From NCBI RefSeq assembly GCF_018612875.1, contig NZ_JAGGRI010000037.1, positions 82,203 through 146,202 of the forward strand: a stretch of DNA of 64,000 bases, given 5' to 3'. The notes under the pieces were generated by a model. It was given only the letters and a program-made list of their open reading frames with translations. It was not told the origin of the DNA and made no database searches. The position numbers were made by a program, and so were the translations under genes. Source of the stretch: Lysobacter sp. ISL-50. GTDB lineage: Bacteria > Pseudomonadota > Gammaproteobacteria > Xanthomonadales > Xanthomonadaceae. This document shows positions 9,177 to 18,273 of the stretch, piece after piece; the stretch's first letter is position 1; each line of letters begins with the position of its first letter.

Positions 9177-9207
9177 GAAAGGCGGCCATCGGCCGCCTTT
9201 CTCGTTT
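9177..9207 (+). terminator. Terminator after the NTF2-like gene
   Basis: An 11-bp perfect stem (9177-9187 with 9191-9201) has a 3-base ATC loop and is followed by TCGTTT. It lies 27 bp past the stop codon. Confidence 0.75.
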
Positions 9208-9341
9208 GCGGCCTCGCAGCCGATGCAACCGCCGTCGCCTGCGCCGCATCAGTTGCCGCATGATCGGCGATGCCGGGCGCGCCCGGCGGACCGTATCATC
9301 GACCGCCACCGGCAACTGGCCTTTCGCTCCGGACCCAATCC

Positions 9342-10454
9342 ATGAAGACTGCTTACGTCCTGCTCGCCCTGCTGCTGTCCGCCAGTTCCACCGCCATCGC
9401 CGCCGAATGCAAGGACACCTCGAAGTACGCCGACGCGCGCGCCATCGTCAAGGACCTGGGCCGCATCCTCGCGCCCGGCGGCGTGCAGGAAGCCTACGCC
9501 GCGCGCATCGGCGGCATCGAGCAGTGGATCAACGTGCGCGGCCAGGACAAGGCCAATCCGATCCTGTTGATGGCGCACGGCGGCCCGGCTTCGCCGCTGA
9601 TCCCCACCGCGTGGCAGTTCCAGCGCCCGATCGAGGAATACTTCACCGTCGTCAACTGGGACCAGCGCGGCGCCGGCAAGACCTACACCCTGCAGGACCC
9701 GAACAGCTACGCCGACACCATCCATATCGACCGTTACGTCGACGACGCCATCGAAATCGCCGAGTACGTGCGCAAGCGCTACGGCAAGCGCAAGGTCGTG
9801 CTGGCCGGCCACAGCTGGGGCACCATCGTCGGCATGAAAGCCGCGCTGAAGCGTCCGGACCTGTTCTACGCCTATGTCGGCATCGGCCAGGCCATCAACG
9901 TGCGCGAGAACGAGCGCATCAGTTTCGACTACGGCATGGAGCAGGCCAAGGCGCACGGCAACACCGAGGCGGTCAAGGAAATGCAGACCATCGCGCCCTA
10001 CCCCGGCAACCAGCCGATCACCCGCGAGCGCATCATCATCGCGCGCAAGTGGGCGCAGTACTACGGCGGCCTGAGCGCGTATCGCGACGAGTCCAGCTAC
10101 TTCTACCGCGCGCCGTCGCTGTCGCCGGAATACGAGGACTGCGATCGCGCCGCGGTGGACGAAGGCAATGTGTTCTCGCTGGGCCGCATCCTGCCGGAGT
10201 TCCTCGACGTGGACATGAGCCGGGTGCGCGAATTTCCGATCCCGGTGGTGATGTTCATGGGCCGCCACGACTACACCACGCCGTCGCAACCGACCCAGGC
10301 CTGGCTCAAGCAGGTCAAGGCGCCGTACAAGCACGGCGTGTGGTTCGAGCATTCCTCGCACATGATCCAGTGGGAAGAGCCGGGCAAAGTGCTCCTCAGC
10401 CTGGTGCAGTACGTGCGGCCGCTGGCCTTGGATCAACCGGCGCCGAAACCCTGA
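9342..10454 (+). CDS. Secreted alpha/beta hydrolase, S33 proline-iminopeptidase-like
   Basis: 370 residues; the signal peptide runs to TAIAAE. The HGGPASPL motif (oxyanion hole, as HGGPG in proline iminopeptidases), VNWDQRGAGKTY and AGHSWGTIVGMK (nucleophile elbow Ser) define the S33 family. A candidate catalytic Asp is in MFMGRHDYTTPSQP and the His in EHSSHMIQWEEPGK. Likely a periplasmic or extracellular aminopeptidase or esterase. A decayed copy of its last ~75 codons lies at 12304-12559. An earlier in-frame start at 9270 is possible but lacks a leader. Confidence 0.88.
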   Translation: MKTAYVLLALLLSASSTAIAAECKDTSKYADARAIVKDLGRILAPGGVQEAYAARIGGIEQWINVRGQDKANPILLMAHGGPASPLIPTAWQFQRPIEEYFTVVNWDQRGAGKTYTLQDPNSYADTIHIDRYVDDAIEIAEYVRKRYGKRKVVLAGHSWGTIVGMKAALKRPDLFYAYVGIGQAINVRENERISFDYGMEQAKAHGNTEAVKEMQTIAPYPGNQPITRERIIIARKWAQYYGGLSAYRDESSYFYRAPSLSPEYEDCDRAAVDEGNVFSLGRILPEFLDVDMSRVREFPIPVVMFMGRHDYTTPSQPTQAWLKQVKAPYKHGVWFEHSSHMIQWEEPGKVLLSLVQYVRPLALDQPAPKP

Positions 10455-10614
10455 ACCGCGGCGCGGCCGCTGAATTCGCGCGATTCCAACGCCAAGCGCG
10501 GCAAAGTTCAGGCGCAACGTCGTGGAACCGAACGGCGGCCACGCCGGCGGATTCATCGCCCCGAAGCCATTCAAGCGCCGCCGCATGCGTTGAACCGCAA
10601 GGCTCTCGGCAAAA

Positions 10615-10652
10615 CATGAAGGAGACGGCGCGCCGTCTCCTTCATGCTTTTT
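10615..10652 (+). terminator. Strong terminator after the S33 hydrolase gene
   Basis: A perfect palindrome at 10615-10646 can form a 16-bp stem (fewer at the tip) followed by CTTTTT. The stem is symmetric but the T run is on the plus side. Confidence 0.85.
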
Positions 10653-10744
10653 AACCGTGTCTAAACGCGAAACCCCTTGAATTGGCCTGCTTGCGCGGAA
10701 ACTTGCGTTCGCTTCATCTCCCCCGCCGCATTTTCCGACATCGG

Positions 10745-11032
10745 ATGTCATCGGCTTCTGCGCACTGCCCCGAAACGGTCCGGGACGTCCTGCTACGCGA
10801 GGTCGCCCGAACTACTTACTGTCTGCTGAGTCCGATGGAACAATCGGTGCTCATCGCCGCCGCGCGCGGCGCCGAAGACAAGCAGATCGCCGCATCGCTG
10901 GAATGCTCGATCTCCACCGTGCGCACGCTATGGCAACGCATCTATCACAAGACCGGACTGAATTCGCGGCGCAAGCTGATCGCGAAGATCTGGAGCGAAG
11001 CGCTGCGCAGCGTGGGCGGTGTCGTTGTTTAA
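10745..11032 (+). CDS. Single-domain LuxR-type helix-turn-helix protein
   Basis: 95 residues. The C-terminal ~60 residues form a GerE/LuxR DNA-binding domain: LSPMEQSVLIAAARGAEDKQIA, ASLECSISTVRTLWQRIYHKTGL, then KLIAKIW. There is no receiver or autoinducer domain, so it is an orphan HTH protein. The start at 10745 is chosen because it begins just before homologous sequence; an in-frame ATG at 10682 would add a basic, unconserved-looking stretch. The next gene starts 42 bp downstream on the same strand. Confidence 0.75.
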   Translation: MSSASAHCPETVRDVLLREVARTTYCLLSPMEQSVLIAAARGAEDKQIAASLECSISTVRTLWQRIYHKTGLNSRRKLIAKIWSEALRSVGGVVV

Positions 11033-11073
11033 GCGACATGCCTTCGCGGCAAGGATCTGGTACATCATCGATC

Positions 11074-11709
11074 ATGAAAACCATCTCGCCCACATGGATC
11101 GGTGGCGCGCTGCTCGGATTGGGCGGCCTCGCGATTTTCCTGTACCTCGACTCCGATACCCGTCAGGCCGTATCGCAATCGGGCCCCGCGGTTTCCGCGC
11201 AAACTCAGACGGCCGATCCCACGCAATCGTCGGGTTCGGCCGATCAGATCGCCGCCTTGCAGGCGCAGATCGACAAGCTGCGCACGCAGACCGCCGCGCA
11301 GCGCTTGCACGGCGACGCAGCACCGGCCGATCAAAAACGCGCGATCGAAGAAGACAGCCGGCGCCACGCCGCCTTCGTCGCCGGCCTGCAGGCCGCGTTC
11401 GGCCGGGAACGGGTCGATCCGCGCTGGGCGCCCACGGCTACGACACGTTTACGGGATGCGATCAATCATGACGCCACCATGCGCGGCGCGATGCGCAACG
11501 TGGAATGCCGCGCGACCACCTGCCGGGTCCAGGTCAGCGACGACGGCCGCGGCAGCGTCAACAAGAATCTTCCGCTGTGGTCGCAGCAGCTGAGCGATCT
11601 GCTGCCGCGCATGGTCGGACAGAGCGTGGTCGGCGCCAACGGCCAGACCGAAACCGTGCTGTATCTGATGGCGCCCGACGCGGCCGCCACGCGCGGCCCG
11701 CGTGGCTGA
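11074..11709 (+). CDS. Membrane-anchored hypothetical protein
   Basis: 211 residues. An N-terminal transmembrane segment (WIGGALLGLGGLAIFLYL, ~8-25) is followed by a Gln/Ser/Thr-rich linker and a short coiled coil (DQIAALQAQIDKLRTQT). The C-terminal domain has two cysteines in VECRATTCRVQV, which could form a disulfide, so it is probably periplasmic. No family was recognised, though the C-terminal layout (FGRERVDPRWA ... VECRATTCRVQV) is a pattern of short xanthomonad envelope proteins. Follows the LuxR-type gene and may be co-transcribed. Confidence 0.7.
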   Translation: MKTISPTWIGGALLGLGGLAIFLYLDSDTRQAVSQSGPAVSAQTQTADPTQSSGSADQIAALQAQIDKLRTQTAAQRLHGDAAPADQKRAIEEDSRRHAAFVAGLQAAFGRERVDPRWAPTATTRLRDAINHDATMRGAMRNVECRATTCRVQVSDDGRGSVNKNLPLWSQQLSDLLPRMVGQSVVGANGQTETVLYLMAPDAAATRGPRG

Positions 11710-11814
11710 GCGCGGTCGCCGCGCAGCATCGAGCTTCAGCCCGGCGCCGGCCCCCCTGAACCGACGCCGGCGATGAAGGACAGGGAAACGTCTACTCAAC
11801 TCACGGAGTCATAC

Positions 11815-12294
11815 ATGAAAGCCAATGCAACGATCCTCGCCCTCAGCCTCACTGTGGGCGCGCTGGGCAGCGCCGTTCCGGCAAGCGCCGAGGCGGCCAC
11901 CGCGCAGAACATCAACATCAGCGGCACCGCCTGCAACAACTACAACGCATCGCAAGCGCTGGACATCGACTACCTCACCAGCGGCGTGCGCAACCTCAAC
12001 GCCAGCCCGCGACCGGTCATCTGCCCGATCGTGCGTCATCCGGTCACCGGGCCGGCCCAGGCTTACTACGTGGACGGCAGCAACTACGCCGGCGCGTCCA
12101 CCACCTGCACGGTCTCGGCCTACAACTACAGTGGCACCTTCCTCAGCTCGACCAGCTTCACCCGCAGCGATGCGACCTACAGCAACTACACCTCGCTGCC
12201 GACGGTCAGCTACTGGGGCTATACCTCGGTGTTGTGCACCCTGCCGGGCGGCGCCAACGGCGTGCTGTTCGGCGCCAGCGCGATCGATTCCTGA
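11815..12294 (+). CDS. Small secreted protein, Asn/Thr/Tyr/Ser-rich
   Basis: 159 residues with a signal peptide ending SAEAA. The mature part is rich in Asn, Ser, Thr and Tyr with four spaced cysteines (GTACNN, PVICPI, TTCTV, VLCTL), typical of exported, disulfide-bonded beta proteins. No enzyme motif was found. A CGGAG ribosome-binding site precedes the ATG; an upstream in-frame ATG at 11773 is less likely. It sits between the S33 hydrolase and its decayed copy. Confidence 0.75.
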   Translation: MKANATILALSLTVGALGSAVPASAEAATAQNINISGTACNNYNASQALDIDYLTSGVRNLNASPRPVICPIVRHPVTGPAQAYYVDGSNYAGASTTCTVSAYNYSGTFLSSTSFTRSDATYSNYTSLPTVSYWGYTSVLCTLPGGANGVLFGASAIDS

Positions 12295-12303
12295 GCAGGC
12301 GAC

Positions 12304-12559
12304 CGGGTCTAAAGCAGCCGATCGTGCACCCGGATGCGCGGCCGGTCCTGGTGACGATACTCATGGGCCGCCACGACCGCACCACGCCGTCGCAACCCAC
12401 CGGAGCCTGGCTCAACCAGTCAAGGCGCCGTGCAAGCGGGGCGTGTGGTTCGGGCATTCCTCGCTCATGATCCAGTGGGAAGAGCCCGGCAAAGTGCGGC
12501 CCAGCGTGGCGCAATACGCGCGGCCGTTCACCGACGAACAGGCCGCGCACACTCCCTGA
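12304..12559 (+). pseudogene. Decayed 3' fragment of an S33 hydrolase
   Basis: This stretch matches the last ~220 bp of the hydrolase gene at 9342-10454: GRHDRTTPSQPTGAWLNQ, then after a one-base deletion near 12420 the frame shifts to SSLMIQWEEPGKV and ARPFTDEQAAHTP before a stop. The catalytic-His segment SSHMIQW has become SSLMIQW. The first four-fifths of the gene is absent. It is therefore a truncated, frameshifted relic of a duplication. Confidence 0.85.
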
Positions 12560-12664
12560 GCGCGACGACGGAGAAAATCCGTCGCAGATCGCACCGTCCA
12601 TCGCACCGCAACGGCGCCGGAGCCGCCGGCGATCGGGATCGTCGGCGGCGGACAAACGCTGCCG

Positions 12665-12943
12665 TCAGTTCCTGTGGCAGGTGATGGTTCCCTCGACGAA
12701 CTGGACCTCGCTGGAAGGATCGAAGTAGGTGCCGTTGACCACGAATTCGCCCGCGGTGCCGCCTTTGGCCTCGCAAGCGCTGACCAACTGGGCGCGGACG
12801 ACTTCGATCATTTCTTCCTTCGAAGTGTTTACCGAACCATCGGAAAGAGAGAGGGTGAAACTTTCACCCGCCAATGCGGAGCCCGTCGTCAGCAGGCCGG
12901 CGACGATCAACAGGGGCGAGAAAAAACGACGAGATACAGTCAT
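12665..12943 (-). CDS. Small secreted protein with paired cysteines
   Basis: 92 residues. The ATG at 12943 gives a signal peptide (RRFFSPLLIVAGLLTTGSALAGE). The mature part holds two cysteines (SACEAKGGT and the terminal TCHRN) and an acidic helix. The layout, a helix ending C-x-A-x-GGT followed by beta strands and a late Cys, resembles the gene at 27202-27453, suggesting a common small exported family. Function unknown. Confidence 0.65.
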   Translation of the reverse strand: MTVSRRFFSPLLIVAGLLTTGSALAGESFTLSLSDGSVNTSKEEMIEVVRAQLVSACEAKGGTAGEFVVNGTYFDPSSEVQFVEGTITCHRN

Positions 12944-13790
12944 GAGTAAACTCCATCGAGACATTTGAGTAACCGGGGAAGTCCCGGCGCGATTGTGTCG
13001 CTCGTTGCGCGCCCGTCCGGATCGGACACTGGGCAAAACTTAAACACGCGCCGGCAAAATTCAATCGCCCGCCCGATGGCATCGATTGCATGTCCGCTTG
13101 CTTTTTCGCGATAGCGGCCGCCGTCTTGCCGCGATGTCCACGGATCGATCGTGATGTGCCTTACAGGTTCAACTAACCGCGCTTTTTGATAGTGAAAAAC
13201 ACTATAAGACCGCACCTCGCGGAAACGGCCGGATCGCCGCCACCGACGGCTTGAACCGTGCGAGTGCAGCGCGCGCAGCTGGAAAGCGGCGCAATTCGAT
13301 CACGATCATCGCAGCGAACGCGGCTCGACGGTGCCGGAACAATCGCTGCATGCGGGATGCTTTCGTCTTTTTCTTGCTTCAACAGCCGCGTGCCCCTGGC
13401 AACCCACAATCATCTACTCAGGGTGATTAAACATCTCAAGAACCCATCAAACACGCACGCAGAATCAATGTTCCCGCGCCCCAACCGATTGACGAATCGA
13501 ATTCGATCGATCGTAAATTTGAATGACGACGATCGATATTTGTGACGCAGGCGCGAAAGCGAATCGCCATCGAAAGTGATGACTCGCGGTATTTGCGCGA
13601 ATCCCCCGACGCGCCACCTGCGTTGAACGCAAGGCCTCGACGATGACTGCTCCGTCGATCCGCCGATCGCAAACGCCGTCCCGCGCCCGGGCCGGCCATC
13701 GCCCATAGGTGCAATAGCGAAGCCGCTTCGCGGCGCCCACCATCGGCCGATCAGTTCCTGCCGCTGTCGAACCGCCGCTAGGAGGCGATC
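12944..13790. other. Long intergenic region without a recognised gene
   Basis: 847 bp. GC content falls noticeably in 13180-13560. Several short overlapping frames exist on both strands but none shows codon bias, a leader or a family match. A small inverted repeat with A5 loop lies near 13188. It presumably carries the promoters of the small secreted gene to the left and the depolymerase to the right. Confidence 0.5.
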
Positions 13791-14951
13791 ATGTTTCGCT
13801 GCATGCTGAAATCCACTAGTTCGTATCTGCGCCGCGTCTCAACCGGCGGCCCGGTACTGATGGCGCTGTTGCTCGCCTCGGGCGGCGGCACCGCGCTGAT
13901 CCCCTCCACCGCGCGGGCCTTGGACTGCGGCGCCAACAACGGCTACACCTGCCAGGGCGCCGCCAGCCAGTACGCGGGCGGCTTCAATCCCGGCGTCGGC
14001 AGCGGCGGATTCGGCGGCGGCGATTGCATCGCCACGCGCACACCGGTGGTGTTCGTCGCCGGCAACGGCGACAGCGCGATCAGTTTCGACATGCCGCCGG
14101 GCGCGGTCAGCGGCTACACCACGCCGGCCTATTCGATCTACGACGAACTCAAGTCGCGCGGCTACAACGATTGCGAGCTGTTCGGCGTCAGCTACCTGGA
14201 CGCGGACGAGCGCGGCTCGCCGCAATACAACTATCACGAGCCGGCCAAGTACCAGATCCTCAGGACCTTCATCGACAAGGTCAAAACCTATACCGGCCGC
14301 AGCCAGGTGGACATCGTCTCGCACTCGCTGGGTTCGTCGATGAGTCTGGCGATGGTGAAGTACTACGGCTACCAGGCCAGCGTGCGCCGCTTCGTCAACA
14401 TCGGCGGCGGCCTGCGCGGATTGCAGACCTGCCTGAGCACGGGCTATCAGTCGGTGTACGCGCCGACCTGCAACGCCGAGGCGTATGTCTTCCCCTACGA
14501 CTACTACACCTTCGGCCTGTATCCCAGCAGCGGCGTCGCCTACTACGGCTACAACCGCTGGACCGGCAGCGGCAGCAACAGCCTGCGGGCGATGCCGGCG
14601 ACGTACAGCACCATCGCCTTCTACAGCATCACCGCCGGCGCCTACGACCAGGTGCAGTGCTTCACCACCAGCTACTCGGCCGGATGCGCCAACGGCGCGC
14701 TGTTCAACGCCGCGGGCAACGTCAAGGCGCAGGTGGACATCGGCGCCGGCAGCAGCGCCTATGCCTACGACTGGGACTGGAGCGACGGCAGCCCGTACAA
14801 CGCCGGCGGCGGCGACACCAGCAACGGCGTCGGCCACTTCCGCTCCAAGACCAACGCCGGCCGCATCGTCTACAACATGCTGGCGACGACCTGCACCACC
14901 GGCTGCGCGAACGGATACGCCGGGGTGAACGGGCCGGCGACGAATCGCTGA
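13791..14951 (+). CDS. Extracellular PhaZ7-like depolymerase/lipase
   Basis: 386 residues with a long leader ending STARA, after which the mature sequence starts LDCGANNGYTCQG. The order of motifs matches PhaZ7 of Paucimonas lemoignei, a secreted depolymerase of native amorphous poly(3-hydroxybutyrate): QYAGGFNPGVGSGGFGGG, TPVVFVAGNGDSAISFD, DIVSHSLGSSMSL (lipase box, Ser179), VNIGGGLRGL, and NAGGGDTSNGVGHFRSKTN containing the likely catalytic His. PhaZ7 has SHSMG/AHSMG-type box; here it is SHSLG. A GGAGG precedes the ATG. Likely lets the cell use PHB granules released from lysed bacteria. Confidence 0.85.
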   Translation: MFRCMLKSTSSYLRRVSTGGPVLMALLLASGGGTALIPSTARALDCGANNGYTCQGAASQYAGGFNPGVGSGGFGGGDCIATRTPVVFVAGNGDSAISFDMPPGAVSGYTTPAYSIYDELKSRGYNDCELFGVSYLDADERGSPQYNYHEPAKYQILRTFIDKVKTYTGRSQVDIVSHSLGSSMSLAMVKYYGYQASVRRFVNIGGGLRGLQTCLSTGYQSVYAPTCNAEAYVFPYDYYTFGLYPSSGVAYYGYNRWTGSGSNSLRAMPATYSTIAFYSITAGAYDQVQCFTTSYSAGCANGALFNAAGNVKAQVDIGAGSSAYAYDWDWSDGSPYNAGGGDTSNGVGHFRSKTNAGRIVYNMLATTCTTGCANGYAGVNGPATNR

Positions 14952-14970
14952 CCCGTACCGCGGCGGCGAA

Positions 14971-15354
14971 TCAGTCGGCCACCGCCGCGCCTTGGCGGCC
15001 GCAGCGGCCGTCGTCATGCAACGGCCGCAGTTCGCATTCGATGTCCCACTCGTCGCCGTGGACTTCGAGGAACCGCCGCGTGTGCGCGATCGCTTCCTCT
15101 TTCGTCTTCGCTTCCAGCATGGCGTAGCCGCCGATCACTTCCTTGGCCTCGGTGAAGGGCCCGTCGGTGGCGGCCACCTTGCCGCCGCGCAGGCGCAGGC
15201 GCACGCCTTCGGCGCTGGGCTTGAGCCCGGCGGTCTCGATCAGCACGCCCTCGCGGGTCATCTGCTCCATCAACTTGCCCATGTCGGCGAGCAAGCGCTC
15301 GCTGGGCGCCTGGCTGGTGGTCTCGTTGATCCGGATCAGCGAAAGAAAGCGCAT
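14971..15354 (-). CDS. YCII-related DGPF-domain protein
   Basis: 127 residues, cytoplasmic. The DGPFTEAKEVIGGYAMLEAKTKEEA signature is that of YCII/PhnB-like DGPF proteins, frequently found beside ECF sigma factors; no sigma factor is in the neighbourhood here. AGGAGA lies 8 bp before the ATG at 15354. Enzymatic function of this family is unproven. The C-terminal 15 residues (DDGRCGRQGAAVAD) are low-complexity. Confidence 0.88.
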   Translation of the reverse strand: MRFLSLIRINETTSQAPSERLLADMGKLMEQMTREGVLIETAGLKPSAEGVRLRLRGGKVAATDGPFTEAKEVIGGYAMLEAKTKEEAIAHTRRFLEVHGDEWDIECELRPLHDDGRCGRQGAAVAD

Positions 15355-15793
15355 CGGTCGTCTCCTGGTGGCATGAAAGGGGAGCGCGGGCCGCCGGACG
15401 GTTCCGGCGCGTAAACCCCGCTCCTGCCTTGACGACGAACGGGCGGCGGCCGGATCGACACGATGTCGAAAAATATTCGCGGCCGGGTCGTCGCGGCCGC
15501 GCGCCGGCCCGGCCGAACCGCCCCGCCCCGGAGCCGAACGCCAGGCGAAGCGCACGGCGCAACCCAGGCGCGGGCCGGTCTTCAGCGCGTGACGCGGCTC
15601 ACAATCCTTGCGATGACGCGGATTTTTTGTCCTTCGCGATCGCCATAGACCGTTGCCACAAGAGCCGCTCGCCGCAAGCGACCGGCGCCGGCGATCGCGA
15701 GCGGGCCACGCAAGTCGCGCGGCGCGGACGCCGCGCGAGCAAGCCCAGGCGATGGTCGCCTGCGCTCGTTTCCACGCCTACAAGGAAATCGCC
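15355..15793. other. Intergenic region, nothing recognised
   Basis: 439 bp between divergent genes. No gene, repeat or RNA was recognised; short frames here have no leader, ribosome-binding site or family signature. Confidence 0.5.
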
Positions 15794-16165
15794 ATGAACC
15801 GGTTGTCCCTGATCCTCGCATCGTTGCTGTTGATCGTTGCCGGCATCGCCGCCGCCGCCGAACCGCCGGCCAAGGCGCCGGCGAAATTGACCGACGCGTT
15901 TCCGCAATCCACCGCGACCACGTGCGCGCTGCCGCCGAAAACCACCCAGTACTCGTTCTGGCAGTCGTGCAACGACGTGACCATGAACGGCTGCACCCTG
16001 CAGGCGAACTGCCGCATGGCCAACGGCAACTGGCGCAAAGCCACCTTCGACATGAGCAAGTTCGGCCAGTGCTATTCCGATCCCTTCGGCGGCCGCAATC
16101 TGGTCAACAGCAACGGCAAGCTGTGCTGCGGCTATGCGGGCACGCCGCAGATCTGCGGCACCTGA
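15794..16165 (+). CDS. Small secreted Cys-rich protein, possibly CVNH-like
   Basis: 123 residues with a clear signal peptide (to IAAAAE). The segment YSFWQSCNDVTMNGCTLQANC followed by NGNWRKATFDMSKFGQC is reminiscent of one cyanovirin-N homology repeat (FxxSC...G..L.A.C...nG....., D). The rest (LVNSNGKLCCGYAG, ICGT) adds four cysteines. If correct it would be a sugar-binding lectin-type protein; this is a pattern impression, not a firm match. Confidence 0.65.
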   Translation: MNRLSLILASLLLIVAGIAAAAEPPAKAPAKLTDAFPQSTATTCALPPKTTQYSFWQSCNDVTMNGCTLQANCRMANGNWRKATFDMSKFGQCYSDPFGGRNLVNSNGKLCCGYAGTPQICGT

Positions 16166-16608
16166 GCCGCGCCGGGCAGGACGACGTGCCGGGCAGGTTG
16201 AGGCCTGTCCGGCACGAATGGGCGGCGCGACGCGGAAGGATTGAACGCGCCGCGTCGCGGCCGCCGCGTCGAAGCGCCCGGCGACACCGCCCGCATCGAT
16301 GAAGCGCTCGCCGTGTTCGCGCCCGCGCGCATCGCTGCATTGTGTGACCTCAACTGCAAATCCGGATCTATCTCGCCGCGCCTGTCCGAAACCGGGCTTC
16401 CGCCCCGTTCACACAGACAATGCTCGATCCGGATCGACCGGGGGACAAGAGATCTGGCTCACGCGCGCTCACCACCACGAGCGCGCTCGCCTGGGCTCGA
16501 TCGCAGTGAATCCAGCCGCCGCCGCGCACTCACGACGGCGACGCGGACCACGCGCCCCGTCGTCCGTGCAAGGGATTGAGGATCGCCACGAACCCAAAGG
16601 AGAGCCCG
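16166..16608. other. Intergenic region with a hairpin at its left end
   Basis: 443 bp. An imperfect 12-bp hairpin at 16186-16215 follows the Cys-rich gene but lacks a T run. The remainder shows nothing recognisable until AAAGGAG just before the tyrosinase start. Confidence 0.5.
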
Positions 16609-18267
16609 ATGCGCTACACACGCCGCGAATTTCTGAGCACCGCCACCACCGCCGTGGGCGGCTCGCTGCTGCCGTTCGGCTCGCTGCTGGCCGCCGGTCC
16701 CGGCGCCAAGGGCTCGGACCCGACCGCGCGCTATCGCCGCCACGATGTCGCCACCGTCGAAGGCCAGCGCATGCTCGCCAGCTACGCGCGCGGCGTCCAG
16801 GCCATGCTCGCGCTTCCGGCCGAACACCCGCACAACTGGTTCCGCAACGCCTTCACCCACTTCCTGGATTGCCCGCACGGCAACTGGTGGTTCTACGTCT
16901 GGCACCGCGGTTACGTGGGCTACTTCGAACGCACCATCCGCAAGCTCAGCGGCGACGCCAGCTTCGCCATGCCGTTCTGGGACTGGACCCGGCATCCGGA
17001 GATTCCCTCCGGCATGTTCGACGGCGTGCTCACGCCGACCGACGGCGCCTACGCGCCCTACACCGGCAACCTGTTCAAGTTCACCGAGTTCGTCAAACCG
17101 GCAATGCTGAAGTACTGGAACTCGCTCAGCAGCGCGCAGCGCGCGCAGTTGCAAACGCGCGGCTATCCCACCTTCGACGATGTCTGGAACGATGTCACCG
17201 GCTACAGCGTCGCGCACAAAGCCGGCCTGTCGGGCAACCAGAGCTTCGCCATCACCTGCGGCGCGCGCTATCTGTCGCGCTCCAATCCCAAGCTCGACCC
17301 GAAGACCGCCTACGACGTCTCGCCGCACATCGTCAGCTCCGGGTTGATGCCGACCTTGTTCTACGATCCCAGCATCAGCAACAGCTTCGCCAGTTCCAAG
17401 ACCGCGACCCATCTGGTGCAGCCCGACGGTTCGACGAACTTCTCGATCCTGGAAGGCTTTCCGCACAACAAGGTGCACAACTACATCGGCGGCGTCGGCG
17501 CGATCGATCCGGGCCCCTACGGCAATATGACCAACTTCCTCTCGCCGGTGGACCCGATCTTCTATCTTCACCACTCCAACATGGACCGGCTGTGGGACGT
17601 GTGGACGAAGAAACAGCTCGCCGCCGGGCAGCCGATCCTGCCGACCGGCGACGACCTGGCGACCTTCATGGACGAGCCGTTCCTGTTCTACGTCGATGGC
17701 GAAGGCGGTTTCGTCGGCCCGAGCAAGGCCGGCGACTACGTCAGCACCACCGTGTTCGACTACGACTACGGCCCGGGCTTCGGCAGCGAGATGCCGATCA
17801 TTCCGCGGATCAAGCCGACCTCGTCCGCGAACCGCTACGGCGCGATCAAGGGCAACATCCAGGCCGATGCCGCTTCCGTCGTGCTGCCCTCGGCCCTGGT
17901 CAAGCGCCACCTCAGCGACGCGCTGCCGGCGCCGCTGATCGCCGAGGTCACCATGGACCGTCCCGAAGGCCTGGCGGTGACGCGCGAGTTCGACGTGCTG
18001 GTCAACGCGCCCGCTAACGTCAGCCGCGTCGATGCCGACAGCCCGTACTACGCCGGCACCCTCGCCTTCTTCGGCCCGACCATGCCCAACATGGCGATGT
18101 CGCACTCGGCCACCTTCGCGGTCCCGCTGCGCAAGACCTTGCAGGCGTTCTCAAACTCGAACGCGGAAAGCGCCGGCACGCGGCTGAATATCCGGCTGGT
18201 GCCGTCGGGTACGCAACCGGCCGATCCGGTGCCGGTGCACGCGGTGTCGATCACCTCCGGCGGTTGA
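16609..18267 (+). CDS. Tat-exported tyrosinase (type 3 copper oxidase)
   Basis: 552 residues. The leader YTRREFLSTATTAVGG is a twin-arginine signal, fitting export of a folded copper enzyme. CuA ligands are probably His84, His90 (CPHGNWWF) and His99 (VWHRGY); CuB ligands His286, His290 (HNKVHN) and His322 (YLHHSNMDRLW). A C-terminal ~170-residue beta domain (from about residue 385) could cover the active site as in latent polyphenol oxidases. It would oxidise monophenols and diphenols to quinones, leading to melanin. AAAGGAG supports the start. A small secreted gene follows at 6 bp. Confidence 0.92.
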   Translation: MRYTRREFLSTATTAVGGSLLPFGSLLAAGPGAKGSDPTARYRRHDVATVEGQRMLASYARGVQAMLALPAEHPHNWFRNAFTHFLDCPHGNWWFYVWHRGYVGYFERTIRKLSGDASFAMPFWDWTRHPEIPSGMFDGVLTPTDGAYAPYTGNLFKFTEFVKPAMLKYWNSLSSAQRAQLQTRGYPTFDDVWNDVTGYSVAHKAGLSGNQSFAITCGARYLSRSNPKLDPKTAYDVSPHIVSSGLMPTLFYDPSISNSFASSKTATHLVQPDGSTNFSILEGFPHNKVHNYIGGVGAIDPGPYGNMTNFLSPVDPIFYLHHSNMDRLWDVWTKKQLAAGQPILPTGDDLATFMDEPFLFYVDGEGGFVGPSKAGDYVSTTVFDYDYGPGFGSEMPIIPRIKPTSSANRYGAIKGNIQADAASVVLPSALVKRHLSDALPAPLIAEVTMDRPEGLAVTREFDVLVNAPANVSRVDADSPYYAGTLAFFGPTMPNMAMSHSATFAVPLRKTLQAFSNSNAESAGTRLNIRLVPSGTQPADPVPVHAVSITSGG

Positions 18268-18273
18268 GCGGAC

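Noticed and set aside
13258..13706. Several overlapping short frames
   Set aside because: Contradictory frames on both strands, no ribosome-binding sites or family similarity.
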